DNA of 64,000 bases from Roseisalinus antarcticus (GTDB lineage Bacteria; Pseudomonadota; Alphaproteobacteria; Rhodobacterales; Rhodobacteraceae). A program made the position numbers and the translations under genes. The notes beneath the pieces were generated by a model. The model was given only the letters and a program-made list of their open reading frames with translations. It had not been told where the DNA came from and did no database searches. Where the stretch lies: NCBI RefSeq assembly GCF_900172355.1, contig NZ_FWFZ01000009.1, positions 109,473 to 173,472 of the forward strand, written 5' to 3'. Shown here piece by piece: positions 46,229 to 56,100 of the stretch (its first letter is position 1; each line of letters opens with the position of its first letter).

Positions 46229-47410
46229 ATGCAGATCGCAATCGCCGGTGCCGGAATCGGTGGGCTCGCCGCGGCCAGCCTGCTGCACGACCTCGGCCAT
46301 ACCGTGACCCTGTTCGACCAGTTCGATGCCCCCGCCCCGGTCGGCTCTGGGCTGGTGATCCAGCCAGTAGGCCTCGACGTCCTCGAGCGGATCGGCGCCG
46401 GGACCGCCGCGCGGGGCTTCGGCACCCCGATCACGCGAATGCTCGGACGCGAGGCGGCGAGCGGGCGCCGCGTGCTGGACGTCCGCTACGGGGTTGTCCC
46501 CGGCCTCGCCATCCACCGCGCCGCCCTGTTCCAGGCCCTGCTCGGTGCGGCGCGGTCGCGCGGGATCGCGCTGACCCCCGCCAGCCGCGTCACCGGGCGC
46601 GAGGGCCCGCGGCTGATCCTCGCCGGCGGCGCCCGCACCGCGCCGTTCGAGCTCATCGTCGATGCCTGCGGGGCCGGCTCCCCGCTGTCGCCGCTCATCG
46701 CGCGGCCCTTGCCCTACGGCGCCGTCTGGGGAACCGTCGCCTGGCCCGACACCGAGCTTCCCCGCGACCGCCTCTCGCAACGCTACCGCTGGGCGGACCG
46801 GATGCTGGGCGTTCTGCCCATCGGCCGGCTGCCCGGCGCGACGGGCGACAAGGCCGCGATCTTCTGGTCTTTGCCCGCCGATGGCCACGGGAGCTGGCGC
46901 CAGGCCGGACTAGAGGCCTGGAAGGACGAGGCCCGCAGCCTCTGGCCGGCTTTCGCGCCGTTCATCGCGCAGATCTCGGATGCAAACCAGATGACCATGG
47001 CCCGCTACGGCCACGGCACCCTGCGCAAGCCCTGGTCCGAGGGCATGGTCCACATCGGCGATGCCGCGCACCGCGCGAGCCCCCAGCTGGGCCAGGGCGC
47101 CAACATGGCCCTGCTCGATGCCGATGCCTTGGCCGCGGCCCTGGCGCATTTCCCGGCGCCCGACGCGCCCCGGGCCTATGCCATGGGCCGCCGCTGGCAC
47201 GTCCGGGCATACCAGGGGATGTCGGCGCTCTTCACACCGCAATACCAATCCGACAGCCGCTGGCTGCCCGTCCTGCGCGACCGCCTGCTGTTCCCGCTGA
47301 GCCAGATCCCGCCCCTGCCGCGCATCCTCAGCCGCCTTGTCAGCGGCAGCCTGCTGCCGCCCTCGGGCTCGCTGCCCCCCGCGGCGGGCACCCCTCCGCC
47401 ACAGGGCTGA
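46229..47410 (+). CDS. FAD-dependent aromatic-ring-type monooxygenase (UbiH/PHBH-like)
   Basis: 393 residues from the ATG at 46229 (AAAGGAG upstream). N-terminal FAD-binding Rossmann motif GAGIGG at 7-12 and the second FAD motif HIGDAAHRASPQLGQGANMALLDA at about 275-298, as in the p-hydroxybenzoate hydroxylase superfamily. The substrate is unknown. It is divergent from ileS with repeat A in its leader; the C-terminus ends in a Pro-rich tail. Confidence 0.88.
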   Translation: MQIAIAGAGIGGLAAASLLHDLGHTVTLFDQFDAPAPVGSGLVIQPVGLDVLERIGAGTAARGFGTPITRMLGREAASGRRVLDVRYGVVPGLAIHRAALFQALLGAARSRGIALTPASRVTGREGPRLILAGGARTAPFELIVDACGAGSPLSPLIARPLPYGAVWGTVAWPDTELPRDRLSQRYRWADRMLGVLPIGRLPGATGDKAAIFWSLPADGHGSWRQAGLEAWKDEARSLWPAFAPFIAQISDANQMTMARYGHGTLRKPWSEGMVHIGDAAHRASPQLGQGANMALLDADALAAALAHFPAPDAPRAYAMGRRWHVRAYQGMSALFTPQYQSDSRWLPVLRDRLLFPLSQIPPLPRILSRLVSGSLLPPSGSLPPAAGTPPPQG

Positions 47411-47473
47411 GACCAACCATCACGGGACCGAGGCCAGCGCGGAGGGCCCACGACAGCCAGCCCCAAAGCGGTC

Positions 47474-48478
47474 CTACTCCCGCTGTCCGAAGAGCCCCGT
47501 CAGGGCCCGCCGCACGAGGGCCGTGACAGAAGGCCGGGACACGGCGGTAAACGGCAGCGGACGGCAGACCTCGATCGCCGCGACGCCGACCCGCGCGGTC
47601 AGGGCGCCGTTGATGACCCCTTCGCCGAACCGCCGTGACACCTTCGACAACAGCCCGCCGCCCGCGACGGAACTGATCAGATCGTCGCCCACCGCCACAG
47701 CGCCCGTCGCCACCAGGTGGGTGAAGACGGTCCGGGTCAGGCGCCATGACGACAGCCCGCCGGACCGCCCGCCATAGACCTCGGCGATGCGCCGGATCAT
47801 CCGCAGGTTCGCCGTCAGCGCGGTCACCACATCGGCCAGCGCAAGCGGCACGATCGCGGTCACCGTGGCCACCTGCCGCGCCGCCGCCTCGACCTCGCGC
47901 AGCGCCCTCGTGTCGAGCGGCCCCAGAAGGTCGGTCTCGGCCAGGCCCAGAAGGCCGTCCGGATCCAGGATCTCCTCGCGGGCGTCCTTCAGCCGCACCC
48001 GCCCCCATTCGGTATCGGCCCGCCCGGCGTAGAGCCGGTCGAGCATGACGGCCACCTCCCGCGCCTCGGCGAGGTCGTGATCGGCCAGCGCCTGCTCGGC
48101 CGCATGCAATACCTCGTCCATGCGCTTCAACCGGTTGAACGCCGCCAGTTCCCGCACCGCGATGACCAGCAGAACGGCCACGAAGGCCGCGAACAGCGCC
48201 CCCGCGATCCAACCCAGCAACGGTGCGCTGGCCAGAAGACCGGTCACGAAATTCCACGCGGCGACCGACAGGCCGAAGGTCACCAACGCCACCAGGAGCG
48301 ACCAGAACAGCCGACCCAATCGTGACGGCCGGGCGGCGGCAAGGGCCGCCACCTGCTCCATCGCGGCCCCCCGCGGCAGCGGTTCGAGATCGGCGACGGG
48401 CGGCGCCTCGGCCGGCGAGGGGATGACCTCGTCATCGTCGAGCGAGATCAGAACGGGGCCTTTGCGCGGGTCGGTCAT
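47474..48478 (-). CDS. ycjF: YcjF/TIGR01620-type membrane protein
   Basis: 334 residues from the ATG at 48478, with GGAGT upstream. A polar N-terminus (about 1-60), two membrane helices (about 62-85 and 92-112), a helical domain and a C-terminal DUF697-like region (about 210-320, Gly/Ala-rich). YcjF proteins are partnered with the P-loop protein YcjX, encoded two genes upstream here, and are linked to envelope stress. Assigned from architecture and operon context. Confidence 0.85.
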   Translation of the reverse strand: MTDPRKGPVLISLDDDEVIPSPAEAPPVADLEPLPRGAAMEQVAALAAARPSRLGRLFWSLLVALVTFGLSVAAWNFVTGLLASAPLLGWIAGALFAAFVAVLLVIAVRELAAFNRLKRMDEVLHAAEQALADHDLAEAREVAVMLDRLYAGRADTEWGRVRLKDAREEILDPDGLLGLAETDLLGPLDTRALREVEAAARQVATVTAIVPLALADVVTALTANLRMIRRIAEVYGGRSGGLSSWRLTRTVFTHLVATGAVAVGDDLISSVAGGGLLSKVSRRFGEGVINGALTARVGVAAIEVCRPLPFTAVSRPSVTALVRRALTGLFGQRE

Positions 48479-48966
48479 GTCAACTCCAGTCCAGCCGGAC
48501 ATCCGGCACGCGTTCTTCGTTGCCGCGGCTCCCCGTGCGCTCGACCTCCCGCGCCCCCCCGCGCGGCGTAGAAGGCGCGTGCCTCTGCATTGGGCTGGAA
48601 GGTCCAGAGCGACAGGCGCGGATGATCGCGCCTCATGCGGTTCAGCAAGGCGGATCCGACGCCCAGCCTCCGCGCCGTTTCGGCGACGTAGAGCATCGTG
48701 ATGTCCGTTCCATGCCGGACGACGAAACCGGCGATCCTACCGTGATCGGCGACGACGAGCTCGGCACTGTCGACCTGTTCGGCGAGAAAGGCGCGATCCT
48801 GGTCCGGCGTGTGCAGGTCGGGCATCCAGCGGGTGGCCGTCACCCAGTGCTTCAGGATCCGTGCCATTGCCGGGACATCGGCGTGCGCGGCGGGCCGCAG
48901 GTGCAGACCCCAGCCGCCTGGCCGCGGCGCCCCGGCACCGAGGCCCCGGCGCGTGGTCGCCCGCAT
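48475..48966 (-). pseudogene. GNAT acetyltransferase, frameshifted near the C-terminus
   Basis: 163 residues as read, ATG overlapping the ycjX stop. Residues about 20-140 are a GNAT domain (acetyl-CoA loop region ARRLGVGSALLNRMRR, then LWTFQPNAEARAFYAARG). After that the frame runs into low-complexity GGAGGRAHGEPRQRR. Removing one G from the G7 tract (48554-48560) restores REVERTGSRGNEERVPDVRLDW, the expected GNAT tail, with TGA at 48480-48482, one base before the ycjF ATG. So this is a one-base frameshift, real or a sequencing error. Substrate unknown. Confidence 0.8.
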
Positions 48967-50381
48967 CACAGCCGGTCCCCGATCAGGAACTGCGCCGCCC
49001 GGTCGAGCCGGATATGCGGCGGGCCCTCGCCCGGCTCCAGCGTCAGCCGCGCCGGCGCGAAATCCATGACCTCGTAATCGGCGTTCAGCCAGGTGGCCTC
49101 GCCCGCGCGGGCCGGCGCCAGCAGATGCGCCGGGTCCGACGGCAGATCGCCGGGATAGAACGCCGCCTGCCGGCCCGTCCCCTTCAGCCGACCGCGCACG
49201 ACCTGCAACATCCCTCCCTCGTGGTCGACCTCGGCCTCTGTCGTGGTCCGCAGCGCGGCGATCGACATCGCCTGGGTCTTGGCCCCCGCGAAATCCGCCC
49301 GTTCGCGGGCATCGCGCAGCAGCGCCTCGGTGATCGCGGTCAATTCGGCGTGCTGGGCGTGGTGCAGATGGTCGGCCTTCGTCGCCGCGAACAGGATCCG
49401 CTCCACCCGCCGCCCCTGGAAGAGCCGCGACAGGAAAGAGTTCCGCCCCGGATTGAACGCGCCGAGGATATCGGCCAGCGCCTTGCGCATGTCCTCCACC
49501 GCCCTTGGCCCCGCGTGGATCGCGCCCAGCACATCGACCAGCACCACTTGCCGGTCGATCCGGCTGAAATGATCCCGGAAGAATGGCCGCACCACGTTGC
49601 GCTTGTAGCTCTCGTAGCGCCGTTCGAACTCCCGCCAGAGCGACCGGCGCCCGGGCGTCTCGGGCCTCGGCAGCGGCGCGAAGGTCAGCACGGGCGAGCC
49701 TTCGAGGTCCCCGGGCAGCAGAAACCGCCCCGGCGTGCAATCGGACCAGCCCCGCGCCCGCGCCACCGTCAGGTAGTCGGTGAAGCCTCGGGCGAGCGCC
49801 GTGGCCACCCCCTCGTCGAGATCCGCGCCCGGATCGCAGCCCGAGACCTGGCCCAGATAGCTGCCGGCCTCGCCGCGCGCGGCGATCCGCGCCAGCGTAT
49901 CAGCCGACCAGGTCGTGAAATCCTTGTCCATCAAGGCCAGGTCCAGCAGCCATTCGCCGGGATAATCCACGATATCCAGATGCACCGTCCGCGGCCCCTG
50001 CCAGCCGGACAAGAGCCCCGTGGGCTGCACCCGCAGCGACAACCGCAGCTCCGAGATCCGGCGCGTGCCCTCGGGCCAGCGCGGCTCCGAGGCGGTCAGC
50101 TCGGCGATATGGTCCTCGTAGGCGAAGCGCGGGATCGTGTCGTCCGGCTGCGGCTGAAGATAGGCGGTGCGGATCGCCCCGTTGCGCGCCGCGGCAAGCT
50201 GCGGCATCCGCCCCCGGTCCATCAGGTTGGCCACCAGCGAGGTGATGAACACCGTCTTGCCGGCTCGGCTCAGCCCGGTCACGCCCAGCCGGATGACCGG
50301 ATCGGTGAAGGGCGCCGTCGCGATGTCGGTGACGGTCTCGACCCCCCGGGTGATGCCGTCCGCAATTGCCGTGATGACCAA
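48966..50381 (-). CDS. ycjX: YcjX-family P-loop NTPase
   Basis: 471 residues from a TTG at 50381 with AGGGCAGGG upstream (opening [13 protein letters not shown], as I recall for relatives); a GTG at 50459 is an alternative but would run to the start of truA. Walker A GLSRAGKT at 36-43 and a later [13 protein letters not shown] stretch match the DUF463/YcjX family. It is cotranscribed with the GNAT gene (4-nt overlap) and ycjF. Function in the cell is poorly known; E. coli ycjXF is phage-shock-linked. Confidence 0.87.
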   Translation of the reverse strand: MVITAIADGITRGVETVTDIATAPFTDPVIRLGVTGLSRAGKTVFITSLVANLMDRGRMPQLAAARNGAIRTAYLQPQPDDTIPRFAYEDHIAELTASEPRWPEGTRRISELRLSLRVQPTGLLSGWQGPRTVHLDIVDYPGEWLLDLALMDKDFTTWSADTLARIAARGEAGSYLGQVSGCDPGADLDEGVATALARGFTDYLTVARARGWSDCTPGRFLLPGDLEGSPVLTFAPLPRPETPGRRSLWREFERRYESYKRNVVRPFFRDHFSRIDRQVVLVDVLGAIHAGPRAVEDMRKALADILGAFNPGRNSFLSRLFQGRRVERILFAATKADHLHHAQHAELTAITEALLRDARERADFAGAKTQAMSIAALRTTTEAEVDHEGGMLQVVRGRLKGTGRQAAFYPGDLPSDPAHLLAPARAGEATWLNADYEVMDFAPARLTLEPGEGPPHIRLDRAAQFLIGDRL

Positions 50382-50479
50382 GCGCCCTGCCCTCTTTGCC
50401 TTTCGCGCAAGATAGTCAGGCCGGACCGCTTTGTGTAGGGCCGCTTGCCCCGCCGTCACGGTTGGGCTACCCGCCAGCC

Positions 50480-51259
50480 ATGCCCCGCTATGCGCTCAAG
50501 GTGGAATATGACGGCGGCCCGTTTTCGGGCTGGCAGCGGCAGACCGCCCTGCCCACGGTCCAGGGCGACATCGAGGCCGCGCTGGCCCGGCTGGAGCCGC
50601 GCGAGCACACGATCGCCGCCGCCGGCCGCACCGATGCCGGCGTCCACGCGGTCGGCCAGACCGCCCATGCGGACATGGACAGGGACTGGTCCCCGTTCCG
50701 CCTGATGGAGGCGCTGAACTGGCACCTGAAGCCCGCGCCCATCGCCATCACCGCTTGCGCAACGGTCCCCGACGACTGGCACGCGCGGTTCTCGGCGACC
50801 CGGCGGCATTACCTCTTTCGTCTTGTGGTGCGCCGCCCGCCCGTCACCTTCGAAGCCGGGCAGGTCTGGCAGGTGGGTCATCCGCTCGACCTCGCCGCCA
50901 TGCGCGAGGGGGCCGCGCAGCTGGTCGGGCGGCACGATTTCACCACCTTCCGTTCGTCGATCTGCCAGGCGGACAGCCCGGTCAAGTCACTCGACGCGCT
51001 CGAGATTGAGCACGTCGCCCGGGCCGACGGTTTTGCCGAATACCGGTTCCATGTCCGCGCCAGGTCGTTTCTGCACAACCAGGTGCGCAGCTTCGTCGGC
51101 ACGCTTGAACGGGTCGGCGCGGGGGCCTGGGCGCCAGACCGGGTCCGCCTCGCGCTGGAGGCGCGCGACCGCGCGGCCTGCGGTCCGGTCTGCCCGCCCC
51201 ACGGGCTCTATCTTGCGCGGGTCGACTATCCCGACGACCCGTTCGCCGCGGCGGAATGA
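50480..51259 (+). CDS. truA: tRNA pseudouridine(38-40) synthase TruA
   Basis: 259 residues from the ATG at 50480. The catalytic aspartate is D52 in [10 protein letters not shown]. Stretches [12 protein letters not shown] and [14 protein letters not shown] are typical. It makes pseudouridine in the tRNA anticodon stem-loop. Divergent from ycjX with about 100 nt between. Confidence 0.95.
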   Translation: MPRYALKVEYDGGPFSGWQRQTALPTVQGDIEAALARLEPREHTIAAAGRTDAGVHAVGQTAHADMDRDWSPFRLMEALNWHLKPAPIAITACATVPDDWHARFSATRRHYLFRLVVRRPPVTFEAGQVWQVGHPLDLAAMREGAAQLVGRHDFTTFRSSICQADSPVKSLDALEIEHVARADGFAEYRFHVRARSFLHNQVRSFVGTLERVGAGAWAPDRVRLALEARDRAACGPVCPPHGLYLARVDYPDDPFAAAE

Positions 51260-51387
51260 GCGGGGCGACACCCCATACCTAGTCGCAAGAATAACACAAA
51301 GCGCCATTTATGTGATTTGCCTGCCCCGTTTCCTGGGCTATTGTGACATGCGAAAGATTGACGACACACATACTTTTGGGGGCCCTT

Positions 51388-53190
51388 TTGCGCCAAACCT
51401 ACAGCGCAGCGGCCGTGGTCTTCGCACTCACCGGAGCCATCGCAGCCACGACAACTCAGGCTCAGGAAGTCCGCGTGTCGCTCGACGCGGCGGACGCCAG
51501 CGACACGCTCGACAGCGAACTGCGCCAGGCCTCCCTACTGATTACGCTCGACGATCAGGACACACCGACGCCGCAGGATTACATCGCGGCCGCGCAGGCC
51601 GATTACCGGCGCCTGCTCACGGCGCTCTATTCCGCCGGATATTACGGTGGCACGGTCTCGATCAGGATCGACGGGCGCGAGGCGGCCGGCATCCCCCCGG
51701 TCGGCGCCCCTGGGCAGATCACCCAGATCGAGATCCTCGTGGAGCGGGGGCCGCTGTTTTCCTTCGGCCGCGCATCGCTCGCGCCGCTGCCCGAGGGCAC
51801 GGTGCTGCCCGAGGGGTTCCGCAGCGGCGAGCGCGCCCGCTCCGACACCATCCGGGCCGCCGTCCGCGCCGGCGTCGTCTCTTGGCGCGAGCAGGGCTAC
51901 GCCCGCGCCGCGCCCGCCGGCGAGGACATCACCGCGCGCCACGCGGACGAGGAGCTTGACGTCAGCATCGGCATCACGCCCGGCCCGCTCTTGTCGTTCG
52001 GCCCCCTGGTCGTCTCGGGCAACCAGGCTGTGCGGGCGGAGCGGATCGCCGAAATCGCGGGCCTTCCGGTCGGCGAGCGCTTTTCCCCTGACGCGGTCGA
52101 GACCTCGACCATGCGGCTGCGCCGGACCGGCGCGTTCTCGTCGGTCGTGTTGCGCGAAGCCGAGGAAGACGGACCGGGAAACACCCTGCCGATCCTTGCC
52201 GACATCGCCGAGCAGAAACCCCGCCGCTTCGGCTTCGGGATCGAGCTCAGCTCGATCGACGGGCTGACGGTCTCGGCCTTCTGGCTGCACCGCAACCTGT
52301 TTGGCGGGGCGGAGCGGTTCCGGATCGAGGGCGAGATCCAGCAGATCTCGGACAATGTCGACGGCATCGACTACGGCATCAACGCCTCGTTCGGCCGGCC
52401 GGCGACCTTCGGCCCGGACCAGGACCTTTACGTCAACCTCGAACTGCTCGACAGCCAGGACGACCTGATCGAGATCTTCGCGCTCCAGACCGAATTGGGC
52501 CTGAGCAGGATCGTGACCGAGACGCTGACGATTTCCGGCGGCCTCGGCTATCGCTACGCGGAGGTCAAGACAGAGTTCGGCGACACGACCTATCAGCTTA
52601 TCACCTTCCCGCTCTCGGCCGAGTGGGACAGGCGCGACAACGAATTGAACCCGCGGTCGGGCTTCTACATCAATGCCGAAGCAATCCCGTTCCTGGGGCT
52701 CGACAATGCCGAGAACGGTGCGCGGCTGACCACCGACACCCGCTATTACCGCAGCTTCGGCGCCGAGGACCGGGTGACTGTCGCCGGCCGGCTGCAATTC
52801 GGATCGCTGCTGGGGACATCGGGCTTTGACGCGCCCGCCGACTACCTTTTCCTGTCGGGCGGGGGTGGCACAGTGCGCGGCCAGGAATACCAGTCGCTAG
52901 GCATCATGCGCGACGGGTTCGAGGTCGGCGGCAATTCCTTCCTCGGGGCGCAGATCGAGGCCCGCGTCGGCATCACCGACGCGATCTCGGGCGTGGCCTT
53001 CTACGATTACGGCCAGGTCGGCGCGGACCAGTTCCCGAGCGAGGATGACGAATCCCACGCCGGCGCCGGCGTCGGCATTCGCTATGACACGGGGATCGGC
53101 CCGATCCGGCTTGACATCGCAACGCCCGCAAGCGGCGACGATGCGGGCCAGGCAGTGCAGGTCTACATCGGAATTGGACAGGCTTTTTGA
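51388..53190 (+). CDS. tamA: Outer-membrane TAM component TamA (Omp85 family)
   Basis: 600 residues from a TTG at 51388 (GGGGGCCCT just before); GTG 51343 or TTG 51358/51376 are alternatives that lengthen the signal. Signal peptide ends near TTQAQ (about residue 26). POTRA-like repeats fill about 30-270, and a 16-stranded barrel region runs from about 280 to the end, finishing with Phe (VQVYIGIGQAF), a barrel C-signature. TamA with TamB assists outer-membrane protein or lipid transport. It overlaps tamB by 4 nt. Confidence 0.9.
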   Translation: MRQTYSAAAVVFALTGAIAATTTQAQEVRVSLDAADASDTLDSELRQASLLITLDDQDTPTPQDYIAAAQADYRRLLTALYSAGYYGGTVSIRIDGREAAGIPPVGAPGQITQIEILVERGPLFSFGRASLAPLPEGTVLPEGFRSGERARSDTIRAAVRAGVVSWREQGYARAAPAGEDITARHADEELDVSIGITPGPLLSFGPLVVSGNQAVRAERIAEIAGLPVGERFSPDAVETSTMRLRRTGAFSSVVLREAEEDGPGNTLPILADIAEQKPRRFGFGIELSSIDGLTVSAFWLHRNLFGGAERFRIEGEIQQISDNVDGIDYGINASFGRPATFGPDQDLYVNLELLDSQDDLIEIFALQTELGLSRIVTETLTISGGLGYRYAEVKTEFGDTTYQLITFPLSAEWDRRDNELNPRSGFYINAEAIPFLGLDNAENGARLTTDTRYYRSFGAEDRVTVAGRLQFGSLLGTSGFDAPADYLFLSGGGGTVRGQEYQSLGIMRDGFEVGGNSFLGAQIEARVGITDAISGVAFYDYGQVGADQFPSEDDESHAGAGVGIRYDTGIGPIRLDIATPASGDDAGQAVQVYIGIGQAF

Positions 53191-56100
53191 GACATCTACC
53201 CGCGTTCCTGCGCCTCTGGCTCGTCGTCGCAGCGGCGGCCCTCCTTCCACTTTGCGCGGTCGCCCAGGACGGTCTGGCCCAGGGCGAGGACGAAGACGAC
53301 GTCGGCTATATCGCCCGGCTGCTGCAGGACAACCTGTCGGGTGCAAGCCGCGACGTGCGCATCCGCGGCTTCAGCGGTGCGCTGAGCTCGGAGGCGCGGA
53401 TCGACCTGCTGACCGTGGCCGATGCCGAAGGCGTCTGGCTCGAGGCGGAGGGCCTCGCGCTGGTCTGGACCCGGAGTGCGCTGCTGCGCGGCCGTGTCGA
53501 TGTGGATGAGATCAGCGCCGAGCGGATCTCGATCCTGCGCGCCCCGATCCCGGAGCCTGCGCCGGTCGACCTGCCGCCCGCCGAAGCCAGCACCTTCAGC
53601 CTGCCCGAACTTCCGGTCTCGATCCGGCTTGGGGAACTGAGCGTCGACCGCATCGAGATCGGCGAGCATTTCATCGGCGAGCCGGTAGCGATCTCGCTGA
53701 CCGGCGCGGCCTCTCTGGAGGACGGCGAAGGCTTTGCGAACGTGATCGCGCGCCGGATTGATGGCGGTGACGGAGAATTCGCGCTGACCGGCAGTTTCTC
53801 GAATGTCAGCCGTGAGTTGGCGCTGAACCTGAGAATTCAGGAGGGGCCGGCCGGCCTCGTCGCCTCGCGCCTGTCGCTGCCCGGGGCGCCGTCCGTGCGA
53901 CTGTCGATCGACGGGGCCGCCCCGATCGACAATTATGCCGCCGACCTGACGCTGGCGACCGACGGGCAAGAACGCGTCACTGGCAGTTTCGAGCTTGTCA
54001 CCACCCGCGATGCGCCGGACGCCGAGGGCACGATCGGCGCGGCCACGCGCGACATCACGCTCGACATCTCGGGCGATGTGACCAAGCTGCTCGCCCCCGA
54101 TTACCGCGAGTTCTTCGGCGAGGACGTGCAGCTTGCCGTCCGCGCGATCCAGTCGCCGGACGGATCCATCGAGGTTCCGGACCTGACCCTCGCGGCGCAG
54201 GCGATCGACATAAACGGCACCCTGGCGCTGGGGCCGGACCGGTGGCCGGAGAGCATTGCGCTCGAGGGCAGGCTTGGCAACGGAACCGACAGGCTGCTGT
54301 TGCCGATCGGCGGGCCGCGCACCTATGTCGACTCAGGCGAGATCTTCGTGGCCTTCGACCGCGCCGAGGGTGACGAATGGAGCGGCTATGCCTTCCTCGA
54401 GGGGTTCGAGCGGCCGGGAATGGCCCTGCACTCGATCACCCTGTTTGGCGATGGCGTCATCAGGCCCGGCACCGCCACCGACGCCGACGGTTTCGCCAGC
54501 CTCGGGCTGACGTTCGACGCGAGCGATATCGTTCTGGACGATGTCGGGCTTGCCGAAGCCCTCGGCGAGGACGTCTCCGGGGCGATGAACGCGACATTGA
54601 ACGATGGCGCCCCCTTCACGATCGAGAGCTTCTCGGTCCGCAGCGCCGGGCTCGAACTTGGCGCGAACGTCGAGCTGCAAACCGAGGGCGGCCTAGACAT
54701 CGCCTTCGACGCCAATGTGCAGGCCGATGATTTCGAACGCTTTTCGACGATTTCCTCCATGGATCTGACCGGCAGCGGCGTCGTCCAGGCCACCGGCAAC
54801 ATCCGCCCACTCGACGGGATCTTTGCCGTGGACCTGACGGCGCAGACCAACGGCCTTGGCATCGGAAACGAAATCGCCGACCCCCTGCTTGCGGGTCGGG
54901 GCACCGTCGCGCTGCGCGCCGCAAGGGATGAGACCGGCACCCGACTGGAAAACCTGGAGGTCACGACCCCGCAAGTCGAGGCCAACGCCAGTGCCACGAT
55001 CACCAGCGGCGTCGCCTCGGCCGAGCTCTCGGCCCGTATCGTCGACCTCGGCCTGATCTCGCCGGACCTCTCCGGCCCAGGAACGCTGTCCGGCACTGTG
55101 GACCGCGATGCGGAAGAGGTGATCGACTTCGACATGACGCTGGCGGCCGCCTCGGCCGATCTTGCCTTCGTCGGCACCGCGCAATCGCCGGACGACGGCT
55201 ATGCGACCGACCTGACCCTGAGGGCGAATGTCGCCACGCTGCGCCCGTTTTCCGGTCTCGCGGGCCGGGACCTTGCCGGGGCAGCCGACCTGGTGATCGC
55301 CGGGCAGGTCCTGCCGATGGAGCAGTTCTTCGACCTGACGATCGACGGCACGACCCAGGACCTGGCCCTCTCGATCCCCCAGGCGGATCCGCTGATTGGC
55401 GGTGCGGGGACCCTGTCCGTCACGGCTGCGCGGGACGCAGACGGCATCCGGGTGCCCGCCTTCAGCCTGACCACGCCCGAAGTCTCCGCCTCCGGCGCAG
55501 CGGTCCTGGGCGTAGATACCCGCAGCGGGCGCATCGACGCCCGCATCGAAGAGGTCGGGCTCGTGCTCGACGGTATCTCCGGTCCCGCGACACTGAACGC
55601 GACCGTGGACCAGGCGGCCGACGGGTCGCTGGACGTCGATGTCGCAGCCACGGCGCCCTCGACCCGGCTGTCCTTTGTCGGCGACGTCGCCGCACCCGAG
55701 GCCGATTACGTGACCACCGGCACGCTGGAGGCGACGGTCGGGTCGCTCTCGGCCTTCGCTCCGATTGTCGGTCAGCCGATCCGAGGGTCGGTGACGCTGA
55801 ACGCGACCGGGTCGGTCGCGCCCGTGACGCAGGCCTTCGACGTCGAGATCGACGCCCGGACCGCCGACCTCGGGGTCGGCATCCCGGTGGCCGACCGGCT
55901 GCTGCGCGGCCCCGGCACGCTGTCGGCGCAGGTGTCCCGATCCGACGACGGCGCCTTGCGGGTCAACGCCCTGGACCTTTCGCTGCCCAGCCTCTCGGTG
56001 AACGGCTCGGTCACTGGGCAGGGCGCGACCGGAACGGCGAATTTCAGCGCGCGGCTGGCGGATATCGGCCTTGTCGTTCCCGACCTCAACGGGCCGGTGA

